NCBI GenBank assembly: GCA_017547845.1
Contig: JAFYNZ010000022.1
Location: forward strand, 35,187-99,186
DNA length: 64,000 bases
From: Muribaculaceae bacterium
GTDB lineage: Bacteria > Bacteroidota > Bacteroidia > Bacteroidales > Muribaculaceae
Reading direction: 5' to 3'
Of this stretch, positions 42,785 to 52,227 are shown one piece after another. The position numbers and the translations under genes were made by a program. Numbering within the stretch: position 1 is the stretch's first letter; the number at the start of each line of letters is the position of its first letter. The notes under the pieces are model-generated. The model was not told where the DNA came from, ran no database searches, and saw nothing but the letters and a program-made list of their open reading frames with translations.

Positions 42785-45394
42785 TTAGAGACTATTGAGA
42801 ATAGATTCGAGACCTATTGCGTCTACGAGCACAGATCGAGGTTTACCACCCTGTGCAGGTCCGACAATTCCGGCATCGCAGAGTTGGTCCATAATGCGAC
42901 CTGCTCTATTGTAGCCGATGTTGTAACGACGTTGAAGAGAAGATGTCGAAGCTGTGTTGCTTGATACAACCATACGCGCAATCTCTTCAAAGAGTTCGTC
43001 ACGATCACCTGACAAGAAGCCATCTGCACCCTTATCATTAGAGCTGCTTTCGATAATAGGTTCAGGCAATAAGTAAGCATCAGAGTATCCTTGTTGAGAG
43101 CCGATATAATCACAAATAGCTTCTACTTCAGGAGTGTCAATGAACGCACATTGAACGCGAATCATTTCAGAACCATTTGACAACAACATGTCGCCACGAC
43201 CAATCAATTGCTGAGCACCTACTGCATCGAGAATTGTGCGACTATCGATACCTGACGATACGCGGAATGCAATACGTGCAGGGATATTTGCCTTGATGTT
43301 GCCGGTAATAACGGTTGTCGATGGACGCTGAGTGGCGATAATCATGTGGATACCGACTGCACGTGCTTTCTGAGCGATGCGCATGATAGGTGTTTCGATT
43401 TCCTTACCTGCCATCATAATCAAGTCACAGAACTCGTCGATAACAACGACTATATAAGGCAAGTAACGATGACCCTTGCGAGGATTGAGCTGACGATTTT
43501 TGAACTTTTGGTTGTATTCAACAATCGTACGAGTCTGACAATCAGATAATAACGCAAGACGATTGTCCATCTCTTGACATAGCGATGTTAGAGTTGCAAC
43601 GACTTTAGATGGGTCTGTAATGATAGCGTTATCTGAATCAGGTATCTTGGCAAGATAATGCTTCTCAAGCTTAGAGTAGAGACTAAATTCTACCATCTTA
43701 GGGTCGACCAAGACAAACTTGAGTTCAGCAGGGTGCTTGCTATAGAGCAATGATGTGATGATAGCATTAAGACCTACCGACTTACCTTGACCTGTGGCAC
43801 CTGCTACAAGGAGGTGAGGCATTTTTGCCAAGTCAGCCATGCAGACCTCGTTGGAAATAGTAGAGCCTATCGCTATAGGAAGTTCGTATTTGTTTTCTTG
43901 GAATTTCTTTGATGTCAAAATGGTGCGCATTGACACTGTTTGAGGGTCCTTGTTTGCAACCTCTATACCTACAGTACCTTTGCCCGGAATTGGAGCAATA
44001 ATACGTACACCGACTGCTGCAAGACTCAATGCGATGTCATCTACAAGACTTCTGATTTTGCTGATTTTAATACCACTTTCAGGAATAACTTCGTAGAGTG
44101 TGACAGTAGGACCAATAGTTGCTTTGATACTTGTGATAGGAATACCAAAGTCAAGCAATGTCTTGCGAATCAACTCTTTATTGTTGAGTTGCTCCTCTTC
44201 GTCAACGCTGATTTTAGATTCAAACTGCTTGAGAAGATTGTACTTAGGGAATTTATAGCGAGACAGATCGGCAGTAGGGTCATAGAAAGCCGGCATGCCA
44301 TTGGTGTCACCTTCTTCTATCTGATTGACATTAACGACCATAGCATCTTTCATTGGGTCAGATACAGAGTCTTCATCGTCTTCGTCACTATAATCGTATG
44401 TCATATCTGTCTGAGTATCGTCATCAAATGACTGATCATCTTTGTCATCTTCATCGTCATAGTTGTCATCATATGTCAAAGAAGCATCATCGTCAAATGG
44501 TTCCGGCATATCGATGTCTTCATCAAACTCAACGTTGGAAGATTCGTCATCTGTGTCATCAGATTCGATATCTGCCTCCTGAGATTCGTCAGATAGTACG
44601 CTCATTGCAGCACGCTCCTCTTCTTTTAGACGCTCTTCTTCTTGCAAAGCGAATGCTTCTTCGCGACGTTTAGCTCGAGCAGCGTTTATCTTGCCAACCC
44701 ATTTTCTGATATCGTTCAAACATACGATTGCTAATAGGCCCACCGAGAAGATACAGAGCACGATTGAACCGTAATCACCAAGGAATTGTGCCAAGAAAGC
44801 ATTGACCTCTTTACCATGATTGCCTCCCCAATTGAAATGAGAAGAGAGGTTCAATGACAATGTACCTGCAATAAGAGAGATTGACACCAATGCGATGATA
44901 CATTTGATGGTGAAGTCAAGGAACTTAAACTTTGCTTTCTGAGCAAACATCTTCACGGATAAGGCTATCAACCAGAAAATAAGTGCTATTGATGCTATGC
45001 CGAAACAATCGTTGATAAGAAATTGAGATAGTCGCGCACCACCTTCGCCGCCTTTATTCTTGACAGCATCTACGGTTGCCATCTCAGCTAATTTAATTTC
45101 AGACTGATCTGCAAAACCCTCCTTTAGGAAAGAAAAGAAAGATATAATCAAATATGCACCGAGTGCTATCGATATAAGACCTATCAAATATCGAAGAGTC
45201 GGACTATTTAGAAAGTCAAGCGTGCTCTGCCAAGCCTTAGGCGCCTTTATCGCCTTCGGTTTAGATTGCTTATTGCCTGAGTTGGATTTTACCTTACGAT
45301 TATCGTCAGTAACATCAACATTTACAGACGTATTGTTTTCAACAATAGTATCTGGATCAGAGATTTGTGGATTGTAGTCGTTGTACCTTTTCAT
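42785..45394 (-). CDS. ftsK: DNA translocase FtsK
   Basis: Septum-anchored DNA pump that clears and aligns chromosomes at division, 869 residues from 45394. The frame opens at 45412, but the -7 element at 45414-45421 starts transcription about 45407, so a downstream ATG (45403 or 45394) must be used. The N-terminal domain has about four membrane segments (residues 60-240). A linker of about 100 residues is extremely acidic, with many consecutive Asp and Glu. The motor has Walker A GATGQGKS and Walker B VVVIDEF, and the C-terminal gamma winged-helix recognises KOPS-type DNA motifs. Confidence 0.93.
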   Translation of the reverse strand: MKRYNDYNPQISDPDTIVENNTSVNVDVTDDNRKVKSNSGNKQSKPKAIKAPKAWQSTLDFLNSPTLRYLIGLISIALGAYLIISFFSFLKEGFADQSEIKLAEMATVDAVKNKGGEGGARLSQFLINDCFGIASIALIFWLIALSVKMFAQKAKFKFLDFTIKCIIALVSISLIAGTLSLNLSSHFNWGGNHGKEVNAFLAQFLGDYGSIVLCIFSVGLLAIVCLNDIRKWVGKINAARAKRREEAFALQEEERLKEEERAAMSVLSDESQEADIESDDTDDESSNVEFDEDIDMPEPFDDDASLTYDDNYDDEDDKDDQSFDDDTQTDMTYDYSDEDDEDSVSDPMKDAMVVNVNQIEEGDTNGMPAFYDPTADLSRYKFPKYNLLKQFESKISVDEEEQLNNKELIRKTLLDFGIPITSIKATIGPTVTLYEVIPESGIKISKIRSLVDDIALSLAAVGVRIIAPIPGKGTVGIEVANKDPQTVSMRTILTSKKFQENKYELPIAIGSTISNEVCMADLAKMPHLLVAGATGQGKSVGLNAIITSLLYSKHPAELKFVLVDPKMVEFSLYSKLEKHYLAKIPDSDNAIITDPSKVVATLTSLCQEMDNRLALLSDCQTRTIVEYNQKFKNRQLNPRKGHRYLPYIVVVIDEFCDLIMMAGKEIETPIMRIAQKARAVGIHMIIATQRPSTTVITGNIKANIPARIAFRVSSGIDSRTILDAVGAQQLIGRGDMLLSNGSEMIRVQCAFIDTPEVEAICDYIGSQQGYSDAYLLPEPIIESSSNDKGADGFLSGDRDELFEEIARMVVSSNTASTSSLQRRYNIGYNRAGRIMDQLCDAGIVGPAQGGKPRSVLVDAIGLESILNSL

Positions 45395-45413
45395 TGATTT
45401 CATAATTAACACG

Positions 45414-45421
45414 CAAATTTA
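45414..45421 (-). promoter_or_regulatory. -7 element of ftsK-lolA-trxB
   Basis: TAAATTTG on the minus strand, only two bases upstream of the outermost ATG. No clear upstream TTTG. It decides the ftsK start in favour of a downstream ATG. Confidence 0.5.
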
Positions 45422-45505
45422 ATAAAACTTCTTTAAATAATGAGAAGCGAAACGTGCTTTTTATATCTCAAAACACAAACTTTTTGAAGAATCGCCGTTT
45501 TTGTA

Positions 45506-46978
45506 TTATTTCTTCCAGAAAGTGTAGGTAAAAATCAACAAAATCGTAAAAAGTTCGAGACGACCAATGAGCATTATCGAAGCCAGAATCCACTTGGCAG
45601 AATCTGACAGCATCACATATGAAAAGTTAAGCCCCAAGATTTCGGAATCGAGACCCGTGTTGCTGATTGCAGCCAAAGCATAGAAGAAGCCTTCTTGTGC
45701 ATTCAGCCCTGTCGCAACAAGCAATAGTCCACCTATCACGATGACCAAGAGGTACAAGAACATGAAAGCAAGGCTTTTGTGGAGGACACCTGTAGGAGTG
45801 CCGTTGCCATTAATTCTCACAGTGGTGACTGTGTTAGGGTGAAGCATTCGATAGAACTCATTCTTAATGAATTTGACAATCACGATGATACGGTCAATCT
45901 TGGCTCCACCGGCAGTACTTCCGGCACAAGCACCTATGAACATCATCACGAGGATAATACACACCGACAAAGAACTCCAGTGCGTAATCTGAGGGTCGGT
46001 GATTCCGGTAGACGATATCACAGAGATGGTCTGCACCATAGGGTCAAGGAATATGTCGCGTGCATTAGTGTATGTGCCTTGATTTAAGATATTTAGAGCC
46101 ATTATCGTGTAAAACAAGGCTACTACAATCAGGTACCATTTAAGGGCATCGTTCTTCAACAGACCTTTGAACTTGCCGGTGAAAGTTTTGAATAAGAGTG
46201 CGAAATTTATACCACCGACAAACATAAAGATGCAGATTACGATTCTCACATAGTCTGTATCCCATAGGTGAAGCGACATGTCGGGCATTGAGAATCCACC
46301 TGTAGACATCGTGGAGAGACCATGACAGACAGCTTCAAAGAAACTCATGTTGGAAAATGATAGCAACACTATCAAGAGCAATGTCAAGAGGGTATAGACC
46401 AACCACAAACCTTTGGCTGAAGAACTTACACGAGGTCGCAGTTTATCGTGAGTAATGCCTGTGACTTCTGCATTAAAGAGCTGAATACCAGCTTGATAGT
46501 TGAGCATAGGCAAAACAGCCAGGGTGAAGAGAATGATACCCATACCTCCAATCCACTGCATAACACATCGCCACATGATAATGCTTTTGGAGACAGTCTC
46601 TGACGATGTCAGCAACGTAGCTCCGGTGGTGGTAAACCCACTCATTGTCTCGAAGAAAGCATCTGTGAATGAGTCGAACACTTCACTCAATAGGAAGGGC
46701 AACATGCCGAATAGTGAAAAGACAACCCACACGGAGGCTGTCAGAACGATTGCCTCTCTGCGTCCCATCTCTTTGGAACCCGGGCGAATCAACGTCATCA
46801 ACAATCCACTCACTCCGGTAATAAACATGCTGATTACAAACGACATAGTATCCGTGCATGAGTCAATAATCGAAGTTGCCAATGGTATCGACATGAAGGC
46901 GGTCTCGATTAGCAAGAGCCAACCGATGACACGAGCCAACATCGGAATGTTGATAAATGAGTGAGTGCGTTGAAACAT
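45506..46978 (-). CDS. trkH: Potassium uptake protein TrkH
   Basis: A 490-residue inner-membrane K+ channel subunit with about ten to twelve membrane segments in four M1-P-M2 repeats. Selectivity-filter-type loops are visible as SGFTTTGATLL (near 115), TMSTGGFSM, SSTGITD and NTGLD. A GSTAGGAK segment matches the intramembrane gating loop. It lies two bases behind trkA, which supplies the cytoplasmic gating ring, and ends the six-gene operon. Confidence 0.93.
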   Translation of the reverse strand: MFQRTHSFINIPMLARVIGWLLLIETAFMSIPLATSIIDSCTDTMSFVISMFITGVSGLLMTLIRPGSKEMGRREAIVLTASVWVVFSLFGMLPFLLSEVFDSFTDAFFETMSGFTTTGATLLTSSETVSKSIIMWRCVMQWIGGMGIILFTLAVLPMLNYQAGIQLFNAEVTGITHDKLRPRVSSSAKGLWLVYTLLTLLLIVLLSFSNMSFFEAVCHGLSTMSTGGFSMPDMSLHLWDTDYVRIVICIFMFVGGINFALLFKTFTGKFKGLLKNDALKWYLIVVALFYTIMALNILNQGTYTNARDIFLDPMVQTISVISSTGITDPQITHWSSLSVCIILVMMFIGACAGSTAGGAKIDRIIVIVKFIKNEFYRMLHPNTVTTVRINGNGTPTGVLHKSLAFMFLYLLVIVIGGLLLVATGLNAQEGFFYALAAISNTGLDSEILGLNFSYVMLSDSAKWILASIMLIGRLELFTILLIFTYTFWKK

Positions 46979-46980
46979 AG

Positions 46981-48315
46981 TTAGCTAAACAATTTCTCTA
47001 CCTTGTGAATTGACCCACGCAAGCAAAATACTACTACCGAGTCACCCGCTTCGATGAGTGTGTCACCCGATACGAGGGAGCATTCATTGTTATGCACGAC
47101 TGCTGCAAGTGTCATTCCAGAAGGGAGTTTGAGGTCTTTCACCTTTGATTTTGTGACCTTTGCACCCTGTTTGACTACCAACTCTGCCACTTCGGCATCA
47201 GCCAAAGCGAGAGTCTTGGAATTGTTTTCATCGGCATCAAGCAACAGCTTAAAGATACGGCTTGAAGCGAGGAGTTTCTTATTGATTGCTGTACCGATGT
47301 TAAGGTTTTCTGCCTGAGAAAGGAACTGAAGATTTTCGACCTCTGCTACGGTCTTTTTGACACCAAACTCCTTGGCGGTCAGGCAAGAAAGGATATTGGT
47401 CTCGGAACTATCCGACAAGGCTATAAATGCGTCATACTGCGAGATGCGATTATCTCTAAGCAAGTCGATGTCTCTGGCGTCACCGTGAACGATTTCGCAG
47501 TTGGGTAGTCGATAGGCAAGTTCTTCGCACAAGTCCATATCCGGATCGATAATCTTGATTTGGAATCTGTCGGAGTTTAGAAGCGAGAATCGTATGGCGA
47601 TACGACTGCCCCCCATGATCATCACCTTACGGATGTGGTGATTCTTCTTGCCACAAAGTTCTCTGACTGAATCGAGGTGAACCTTGTCGGTGATGAAATA
47701 GACAATGTCATTCTCGAGGATTATGTCATTACCACCCGGAATGATTGTCTCGTGATTGCGTTTAATAGCTGCTATGTGGAAGAATCTATTGTCGCGAGGT
47801 AAATCCTTGAGATACTTGTTGACCAAAGCCGACTCACCACGAAGTTTGACACCGATAAGAAGTAACTGACCATTGTGCAATTCACCCCAATGTCGTGCCC
47901 ATGTATGCTCGAGCGATGTGCGTATCTCTTGAGATGCAAGGAATTCCGGATAAATCATGTTGTCGACACCCATCTGCTTGAGAATCACCTTGTTTTCTTC
48001 CTTCAGAAATTCGTAGTTGTCGATTCTGGCAACAGTCTTTTTCGCTCCGAGTCGCTTGGCGATGCCACATGATGTGATGTTGCGTGTTTCAAACGGAGTA
48101 ACTGCAATGTACAAGTCAGCTTCATCTACTCTCACCTCTTTCAAGGCTTCAAACGATGAAGTCGACCCGTTGTAGGTCATAAGGTTGTAATTGCTATCGA
48201 TATGGTCGAGGCTATCTTGGTCGCTGTCAATGAGGATGATGTCTTGGTCCTCGTTTGAAAGCAACTTGGCAAGGTGTGTGCCCACCTCTCCTGCTCCTGC
48301 TATAACTATCTTCAT
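46981..48315 (-). CDS. trkA: Trk system potassium uptake protein TrkA
   Basis: A 444-residue cytoplasmic NAD(H)/nucleotide-binding gating subunit. It holds two RCK-N Rossmann domains with fingerprint GAGEVGTHLAKLL (residues 6-18) and MGGSRIAIRFSLL (about 234-246), each followed by an RCK-C domain. Its start codon overlaps the dxs stop codon by four bases (ATGA), implying translational coupling. It acts with TrkH encoded immediately downstream. Confidence 0.94.
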   Translation of the reverse strand: MKIVIAGAGEVGTHLAKLLSNEDQDIILIDSDQDSLDHIDSNYNLMTYNGSTSSFEALKEVRVDEADLYIAVTPFETRNITSCGIAKRLGAKKTVARIDNYEFLKEENKVILKQMGVDNMIYPEFLASQEIRTSLEHTWARHWGELHNGQLLLIGVKLRGESALVNKYLKDLPRDNRFFHIAAIKRNHETIIPGGNDIILENDIVYFITDKVHLDSVRELCGKKNHHIRKVMIMGGSRIAIRFSLLNSDRFQIKIIDPDMDLCEELAYRLPNCEIVHGDARDIDLLRDNRISQYDAFIALSDSSETNILSCLTAKEFGVKKTVAEVENLQFLSQAENLNIGTAINKKLLASSRIFKLLLDADENNSKTLALADAEVAELVVKQGAKVTKSKVKDLKLPSGMTLAAVVHNNECSLVSGDTLIEAGDSVVVFCLRGSIHKVEKLFS

Positions 48316-50225
48316 GACTTAGAGACTATGCGCTTAATTGTTGATAGTATTGAATCGTAGTCGTAACCACAATCGGTGCGTAACTGTTCGACCGACCCAT
48401 GGTGTACCCATATGTCGTTGATGCCTAAGGTTGTGACCTTGTTGGAGAGATTGCGATGACGAAGCCAATCGTTGACAGTGGAGCCGAGTCCACCTTTGAC
48501 TGTTCCGTCTTCTAATGTGATGATATGACGGTGTTTAGAAGCAATAACTTCGAGTAATGCTTCATCTATCGGCTTGAGGAATATCATATCGTAGTGAGCG
48601 AGTCGAATTCCTTCGTTATTCAGCTCAGCGACAGCGCGTTGCACATCATTTCCTAAAGGACCGATTGAAACTACTGCCACATCAGACTCTGCGTCAGTGA
48701 TGCATCGTCCTTTGCCCACTTCTATCTGCTTAAATGGAGAACGCCAATCATGGTTTACGGCTTTGCCACGAGGATAGCGGATAGCGAATGGCTTGTCGAT
48801 GAATTGCGATGTGTACATCAAATTACGGAGAGTCGCTTCGTCCATCGGAGAGGAAACTATCATGCCCGGAATGATGTTCATGTAAGCCAAGTCAAATTGG
48901 CCGTGGTGGGTGACTCCATCTTCGCCTACCAACCCTGCTCTATCGATGCAGAAAGTGACGGGGAGGCCCTGGATAGCGATATCGTGAATGATGTTGTCGT
49001 AGGCTCGTTGAAGGAATGAGGAGTAGATGACGCAGAATGGTTTCTTCTTCTGGGCGGCAAGACCACCTGAGAATGTGACAGCATGGCCTTCTGATATGCC
49101 GACATCAAACACTCGGTCGGGGTATTTCTTGGCCATCACAGAGAGCGAAGTGCCGCTCGGCATGGCTGCAGTCACGCCTACGATGTCGTCGTTGGTATCT
49201 GCAAGTTCGGTGAGAGTGTGACCGAAGACTTCTTGCCACAGAGGAGCATCTTGCGCAGAGGCTTTTTTGAGTCGTTCGCCAGTCTGAGCATCAAATTTGC
49301 CCGGTGCGTGCCATGTCGTAGGGTCTTCTTCAGCCTTGGCATAGCCCTTTCCTTTGACGGTATGAAGGTGGAGAATGCGTGGACCCTCCATGTCTTTGAT
49401 ATCGTTGAGCACTTGCACGACCTTGCTGATGTCGTTGCCATCGAATGGTCCGAAATAGCGTATATTCAGCCCTTCGAATATGTTTTGCTGCTTGGAAATC
49501 AACGCCTTAATGCTATTGTTAAATCGGAGAATGACACCCCTACCCTTATCGTTGATGATATTCTTGCTCTTGAGGCTGTTGTAGAGTCGATATCTCCACT
49601 TATTGTATCTCCTGGAGGTAGTCAATTTGGTGAGATAGCGATGCAGAGCACCGACATTATCATCGATTGACATATCGTTGTCGTTGAGGATAATAAGGAG
49701 ATTGTTTTTGTAGTTGGAAGCGTTGTTGAGGCCCTCAAAGGCAAGACCACCACCTATGGAAGCATCGCCGATGACTGCCACCACCTTGTCTTTTTCCTTG
49801 CCGGGAGTCATGAGGTTGGCTATAGCCATACCCAAAGCCGCTGATATAGAGTTGCTTGCATGACCGGCTACAAAAGCATCGTATTCGCTCTCATTAGGGT
49901 TGGGAAAACCGCTGATACCACCATGTTTACGCATATCGGGGAACTGCTCCTTGCGACCGGTCAGTATCTTATGAGGATATGCTTGGTGACCGACATCCCA
50001 TACGATACGGTCTTGAGGAGTGTTGAAGACATAGTGGAGTGCTACCGCTATCTCTACAGCACCCATGCTTGAGGCAAAGTGTCCGGGGTTGTTTGACAGG
50101 TGCTCTATGATGAATTGTCGCAGTTCGCTACATAGTTCACTGAGTTCCGACTCGTCAATCTTGCGAAGGTCGGCAGGTGAATCTATCTGACTCAACAATC
50201 TGTATTTCTTTATATCGTCGTTCAT
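48312..50225 (-). CDS. dxs: 1-deoxy-D-xylulose-5-phosphate synthase
   Basis: First enzyme of the MEP isoprenoid pathway: pyruvate plus glyceraldehyde 3-phosphate gives DXP, using thiamine diphosphate. It has 637 residues. The histidine-rich VGHQAYPHK near residue 80, the ThDP-binding GDASIGGG...LNNAS motif near 152-168, and the RAGLVGEDGVTHHG block near 430 are all present. It lies between a small membrane protein gene and trkA. The link to potassium transport is positional; both might be co-expressed with the cell-envelope programme. Confidence 0.95.
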   Translation of the reverse strand: MNDDIKKYRLLSQIDSPADLRKIDESELSELCSELRQFIIEHLSNNPGHFASSMGAVEIAVALHYVFNTPQDRIVWDVGHQAYPHKILTGRKEQFPDMRKHGGISGFPNPNESEYDAFVAGHASNSISAALGMAIANLMTPGKEKDKVVAVIGDASIGGGLAFEGLNNASNYKNNLLIILNDNDMSIDDNVGALHRYLTKLTTSRRYNKWRYRLYNSLKSKNIINDKGRGVILRFNNSIKALISKQQNIFEGLNIRYFGPFDGNDISKVVQVLNDIKDMEGPRILHLHTVKGKGYAKAEEDPTTWHAPGKFDAQTGERLKKASAQDAPLWQEVFGHTLTELADTNDDIVGVTAAMPSGTSLSVMAKKYPDRVFDVGISEGHAVTFSGGLAAQKKKPFCVIYSSFLQRAYDNIIHDIAIQGLPVTFCIDRAGLVGEDGVTHHGQFDLAYMNIIPGMIVSSPMDEATLRNLMYTSQFIDKPFAIRYPRGKAVNHDWRSPFKQIEVGKGRCITDAESDVAVVSIGPLGNDVQRAVAELNNEGIRLAHYDMIFLKPIDEALLEVIASKHRHIITLEDGTVKGGLGSTVNDWLRHRNLSNKVTTLGINDIWVHHGSVEQLRTDCGYDYDSILSTIKRIVSKS

Positions 50226-50238
50226 ACGCGGAGACTAA

Positions 50239-50412
50239 TCATTGTTTTGGCTTGCCGTATTTCTTATATAGTGGTGTGAATACGATGACGCCCGACATTG
50301 CGACTACGATGAGATTTTTAAGATTGAAACCACCAAGGTCAATCACGAGCCAACTCAATCCGAGCCACAAGATGACGATTGCCACGAGTCCAAGCTTCTT
50401 TATGCTACTCAT
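50239..50412 (-). CDS. Small 57-residue membrane protein
   Basis: A short frame reads Met-Ser-Ser-Ile-Lys-Lys then two hydrophobic stretches (about residues 7-24 and 33-47) separated by DLGGFNLKN, and ends in a basic tail PLYKKYGKPKQ. The pattern is a two-helix hairpin membrane protein. It fills an otherwise unexplained spacer, 45 bases after the MBL hydrolase gene and 13 bases before dxs on the same strand, as expected for an operon member. I recognise no family. Similar small membrane proteins with a DLGGF-like loop may exist in relatives; this needs a search. Confidence 0.65.
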   Translation of the reverse strand: MSSIKKLGLVAIVILWLGLSWLVIDLGGFNLKNLIVVAMSGVIVFTPLYKKYGKPKQ

Positions 50413-50457
50413 AATGATGCGAAATTACTAATAATTGCTGTAACTGACAACAATCTT

Positions 50458-51099
50458 CTATCTTAAAAACGAATTGTAGCGTCGTTCGTCGCCTACAGTC
50501 GTCTCGGGTCCATGTCCGGGATAGACCACCACGTCTTCAGGCAACGACAGAATCTGCGTCTTGATGGCGTTGATGAGTGTGCTATAGTCGCCACCGGGCA
50601 AATCTGTTCGGCCGATTCCTCCGCTAAACAAGGCATCACCCGACACCAACAATTTTGATGCTTCACAGTAGAGCACTATGCTACCCGGCGAGTGTCCGGG
50701 CACTTGAAGCACCTTTATCTCCTCATCGCCGAGACGGAGGACATCGCCATGCTTGACCATCTGAGCGATCTTGATGTCGTTGACATTTACCGGCAGTCCA
50801 AACATTTTTACTTGCTGAGAGATACGCTCGCCAAGGAATGCGTCGTCTTCGCAACCGATGACAGGCAAGCCATATTTCTCTGCTACATACATGTCACCGG
50901 CAACATGGTCGACATGCATATGGGTATTGATAAGCAAAGTAGGTTTAAGCCCCTTGCTCTCAATGAATTGGCTGAGTCTGTCTTCTTCGAAGTGCGACAT
51001 CATGCCCGGGTCGATGATAGCGCATTCTGCCGAAGTTTCGTCCCAAAGAATATATGTGTTGACCCCAAACATATTGAAGGTCATTCGTTCAAGTTTCAT
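50458..51099 (-). CDS. Metallo-beta-lactamase-fold hydrolase (glyoxalase II-like)
   Basis: A 213-residue cytoplasmic di-zinc hydrolase. The metal motif HXHXDH is H60-M-H62-V-D64-H65; further ligands are the histidine in VPGHSPGS near 135, the aspartate in SGDALFSGG near 154, and the histidine in YPGHGPET near 195. Length and motif spacing fit the short glyoxalase II-like group. It lies 15 bases behind rsmG. The natural substrate cannot be read. Confidence 0.88.
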   Translation of the reverse strand: MKLERMTFNMFGVNTYILWDETSAECAIIDPGMMSHFEEDRLSQFIESKGLKPTLLINTHMHVDHVAGDMYVAEKYGLPVIGCEDDAFLGERISQQVKMFGLPVNVNDIKIAQMVKHGDVLRLGDEEIKVLQVPGHSPGSIVLYCEASKLLVSGDALFSGGIGRTDLPGGDYSTLINAIKTQILSLPEDVVVYPGHGPETTVGDERRYNSFLR

Positions 51100-51114
51100 A
51101 GTTGCTGTCGTGAT

Positions 51115-51756
51115 TTATCGTTTGGAAGATGTCAACACTTGAGTGTAGGTAATCTTCTTGGTTTCAAAAAATTCTTCGGTGAAATATCGTGTGATGTTTT
51201 CGACCATCGACATTGATGCGTATTCAGCCATTTCGGAGTCGAGGTCACCACCTTTGAGTGTTATAACACCGTTGGGGAGATGATTTCTTTGCTGAGAGGA
51301 AATGTTTTTGCGACAGAGTTTAATGAGGTCGGGAAGATTCATCACAGCACGACTGACCACGAAATCAAACTTCTCTTTGCACTCTGCGATGTCGCCATGC
51401 TGGAAAGTGACGTTGGTCAAGCCGATCTCCTCTGCTATCGAAGAAGCGACACGGAGTTTCTTGCCGATACGGTCGATGAGATGGAAATGGCAGTCGGGGA
51501 ACATTGCCGCCAATGGTATGCCGGGCAATCCACCGCCACAGCCGAAGTCGAGAATCTTGCTGCCGGGAGCAAAGCCGATGAACTTGGCGATAGCAAGGCT
51601 GTGAAGGATATGGTTGACCTCGAGGTTGTCGATATCCTTGCGTGAGATGACATTAATCTTGGCATTCCACTCGGGATATAGGCTTAGCATGGCATCAAAT
51701 TGTGCCAATTGCTGCTCCGACAAGTCGGGGAAATATCTGTCAATATACTGAATCAT
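51115..51756 (-). CDS. rsmG: 16S rRNA (guanine-N7) methyltransferase RsmG
   Basis: A 213-residue SAM-dependent enzyme (formerly GidB) that methylates G527 of 16S rRNA. The SAM-binding motif is LDFGCGGGLPGIPLA near residue 70-84, followed by the acidic loop HLIDRIGKK. Normal length. It is first in the minus-strand run rsmG, MBL hydrolase, 57-residue protein, dxs, trkA, trkH. A promoter match lies about 25 bases upstream. Confidence 0.93.
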   Translation of the reverse strand: MIQYIDRYFPDLSEQQLAQFDAMLSLYPEWNAKINVISRKDIDNLEVNHILHSLAIAKFIGFAPGSKILDFGCGGGLPGIPLAAMFPDCHFHLIDRIGKKLRVASSIAEEIGLTNVTFQHGDIAECKEKFDFVVSRAVMNLPDLIKLCRKNISSQQRNHLPNGVITLKGGDLDSEMAEYASMSMVENITRYFTEEFFETKKITYTQVLTSSKR

Positions 51757-51780
51757 ATATCACCTATATATATTATAATG

Positions 51781-51811
51781 CGAATTTAGCAATTTTTCTT
51801 GACACGGCAAG
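51781..51811 (-). promoter_or_regulatory. Promoter of the rsmG-dxs-trk operon
   Basis: On the minus strand, CTTG (51811-51808), exactly 19 bases, then TAAATTCG (51788-51781): one mismatch to each consensus element. Confidence 0.5.
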
Positions 51812-51933
51812 CATTTTGGGTGATTTTTGTCAGCAAATAGTATGCAGAACTCTGCGAATATACGGAATGCTTATAAAGATTGATGCCTGAGTATCCGGGA
51901 ATGCTTACGAAGATAGAAGGGATAGTCTTTATG

Positions 51934-51979
51934 GGTGTCCTGTCCCTGTCCTGGTGTCTGCGCTTGTCCTCGCTGTCCC
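51934..51979 (+). repeat. TGTCC element copy A
   Basis: A 46-base element built on CTGTCCCTGTC ... TTGTCC ... TGTCCC. It differs from copy B (56836-56881) at 3 of 46 positions by eye. It lies in the 470-base spacer between rsmG and ppdK, 25 bases before the 9-bp array. Confidence 0.85.
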
Positions 51980-52003
51980 ATACGAGAGAGAGGGAGGGAG
52001 ATA

Positions 52004-52120
52004 GATACAATAGATACTATAGATACTATAGATACTATAGATGCGAGAGATGCTATTGATGCGATAGATAGGATAGATGCGAGAGATGCGAGAGATGCGA
52101 GAGATAGGATAGATGCTTGT
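52004..52120 (+). repeat. 9-bp tandem array 1 (GATnnnnnn units)
   Basis: Thirteen consecutive 9-base units in perfect register, all starting GAT or close to it: GATACAATA, GATACTATA three times, then GATGCGAGA, GATGCTATT, GATGCGATA, GATAGGATA and repeats of these. Because the period is a multiple of three, the array keeps reading frames open and produces a spurious Ile-Asp-rich frame. Confidence 0.85.
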
Positions 52121-52177
52121 AGGGAGGATAGATGGGATAGATATAATGGAGGGTTAGAAGGTGGGGAGAATGAGAGA

Positions 52178-52202
52178 GGGGCGCTCCGATGTGGAACACC
52201 CC
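52178..52202 (-). terminator. Hairpin after ppdK
   Basis: On the minus strand, GGGGTGTTCC pairs with GGAGCGCCCC (10 bp including two G-U pairs) around a five-base loop, followed by TCTCTCATTCT. Confidence 0.6.
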
Positions 52203-52227
52203 TCCGAGATATGTAGTCTTATCGGGA

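Noticed and set aside
52004-52120. Possible CRISPR array
   Set aside because: Units are 9 bases, contiguous and without spacers, and no cas genes are present; it is a tandem repeat.
51935-52216. A 93-codon plus-strand frame with Ile-Asp-Thr and Asp-Ala-Arg repeats
   Set aside because: It runs through the TGTCC element, the 9-bp array and the ppdK terminator, which indicates non-coding repeats and not a gene.
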